Assembly: GCF_009765165.1 (NCBI RefSeq) | Contig: NZ_VLNU01000001.1 | Coordinates: 682,001 to 746,000 of the forward strand | Length of the DNA stretch: 64,000 bases | Origin: Lysobacter panacisoli | GTDB lineage: Bacteria > Pseudomonadota > Gammaproteobacteria > Xanthomonadales > Xanthomonadaceae | Direction of reading: 5' to 3' | Shown here: one piece after another, positions 63,256 to 64,000 of the stretch | How the letters are laid out: every line of letters starts with the position of its first letter | Numbering within the stretch: position 1 is the first letter of the stretch | Made by a program: the position numbers and the translations under genes | The notes under the pieces: generated by a model | Told to the model about the DNA's origin: nothing | Databases searched by the model: none | The model's input: only the letters and a program-made list of their open reading frames with translations

Positions 63256-64000
63256 TCACGCCACCGGCAGCACCACCTGCGCGCGCAGGCCCGGTGTGCG
63301 GTCGAGGAGGAGGATGTGCCCGCCGTGGCGGTGCGCGATCGCGCGCGCCAGGCTCAGGCCGAGCCCGCTGCCCGGCGTGCCTCGATGCGATTCCAGGCGC
63401 TGGAAGCGGTCGAACACGCGCTCGCGGTCGGCCTCGGGAATGCCCGGCCCGGCGTCGTCGATCCACAGCACCGCGCCGTCCGCCGTGGCCGGCAGGGCGA
63501 TCGCGACGTCGCTGCCCGCGGGGGCGTACTTGAGCGCGTTGTCGAGCAGGTTGACCAGCATCTGGAACAGCTGGTCGCGGTCGCCGCGCACCTGCACCGG
63601 ATGCAGTTGCGCGTGCAGGCGGATCGCGCGCTCGCCGCCGATCGGCGTGTACAGCTCCACTGCATCGGCCACGAGTGCGGACAGATCGAGCAGCGGCCCT
63701 TCCGAGGCCGGCGGCTGCGCCTCGATGCGCGCCAGCCGCAACAGCGCACCGAACGTGTGCAGCAGCTGGTCGGTTTCCAGCACGGCCGCGTCGAGCGCGG
63801 CGCGATCGGCGGTGTCCTCGCCGGTGCGACGACGCAGGTCTTCGAGCCGATTGCGCAGTCGCGTGAGCGGCGTGCGCAGGTCGTGGGCGATGTGGTCGGT
63901 CGCGTGGCGTACGCCGCCGAGCAGCTCCTCGATGCGGTCGAGCATCGCGTTGAAGCGGCGCGCGAGCCGGTCGAACGCGTCGTTGCTGCCGTCCAGCGGA
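63256..64000 (-). CDS. sensor histidine kinase, C-terminal part (runs off window)
   Basis: The last 248 codons or so. A HAMP end ('DAFDRLARRFNAMLDRIEELL') is followed by the HisKA box 'DHIAHDLRTPLTRLRNRLE' with the phosphorylated His, then the N box 'LVNLLDNALKYAP', G1 'LWIDDAGPGIPEADRERVFDRF' and G2 'GSGLGLSLARAIAHRHGG'. This is a typical EnvZ/OmpR-type membrane kinase. The sensor part and the response regulator lie beyond base 64000. Confidence 0.93.
   Translation of the reverse strand, partial: PLDGSNDAFDRLARRFNAMLDRIEELLGGVRHATDHIAHDLRTPLTRLRNRLEDLRRRTGEDTADRAALDAAVLETDQLLHTFGALLRLARIEAQPPASEGPLLDLSALVADAVELYTPIGGERAIRLHAQLHPVQVRGDRDQLFQMLVNLLDNALKYAPAGSDVAIALPATADGAVLWIDDAGPGIPEADRERVFDRFQRLESHRGTPGSGLGLSLARAIAHRHGGHILLLDRTPGLRAQVVLPVA

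Overview
The window is a 64-kb chromosomal segment of a high-G+C gammaproteobacterium. Gene content and order (lptFG beside pepA-holC-valS, a Clp-type Crp regulator, xanB, and a polysaccharide cluster lying exactly between etfA and a metB-like gene) point to the family Xanthomonadaceae. Lysobacter or a close relative is my best guess, but genus cannot be proved from sequence reading alone. No insertion sequence, phage gene or CRISPR array was seen.

Layout. 1-11.5 kb: lptG (partial) and lptF for LPS export, divergent from pepA-holC-valS; then pssA, a possible holD and rimI as one overlapping operon; a DUF4124 protein, proS and an H-NS-like protein. 11.6-25.4 kb: a ThrE-type exporter, a four-gene Mla-like lipid transport operon, alkB, ETF-ubiquinone oxidoreductase, a methyltransferase, the two CoA-transferase subunits, an ATP-grasp enzyme, xanB and etfBA.

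25.4-46.8 kb: the surface polysaccharide (O-antigen) locus, the accessory part of the window. A plus-strand operon (polyprenyl-phosphate-type GT2, asparagine-synthetase-like amidotransferase, two methyltransferases, a GT4, and a flippase-like membrane protein) converges on a longer minus-strand operon. The latter reads metB-like, wzm, wzt, a 1098-residue methyltransferase/coiled-coil/GT2/GT4 fusion, hddA-gmhA-hddC-gmhB, two methyltransferases, a broken methyltransferase gene and a large GT-C-like membrane protein. The four sugar genes are the complete set for GDP-D-glycero-alpha-D-manno-heptose, and wzm/wzt indicate ABC-transporter-dependent export. There is no Wzx/Wzy/Wzz and no initiating sugar-phosphate transferase here.

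47-64 kb: cystathionine beta-synthase, a DUF465 protein, a lipoprotein/OmpA-like pair, pilU, maiA-fahA (tyrosine catabolism), tRNA-Gln(CUG), rplM-rpsI, a GlcF-like Fe-S protein, coq7, speD, clp, small GNAT and zinc-ribbon genes, and trpG-trpD-(monooxygenase)-trpC-HAD, with a partial sensor kinase at the right edge.

The most interesting material is the polysaccharide locus. It combines a MT-coil-GT-GT fusion that could set chain length, a GDP-heptose module, a possible polyprenyl-sugar/periplasmic transferase branch and a decaying methyltransferase gene. Smaller items are a candidate replication psi subunit beside rimI, a CTG start for mlaF, a repeat array before the H-NS-like gene and a structured gene-free interval near 49 kb.
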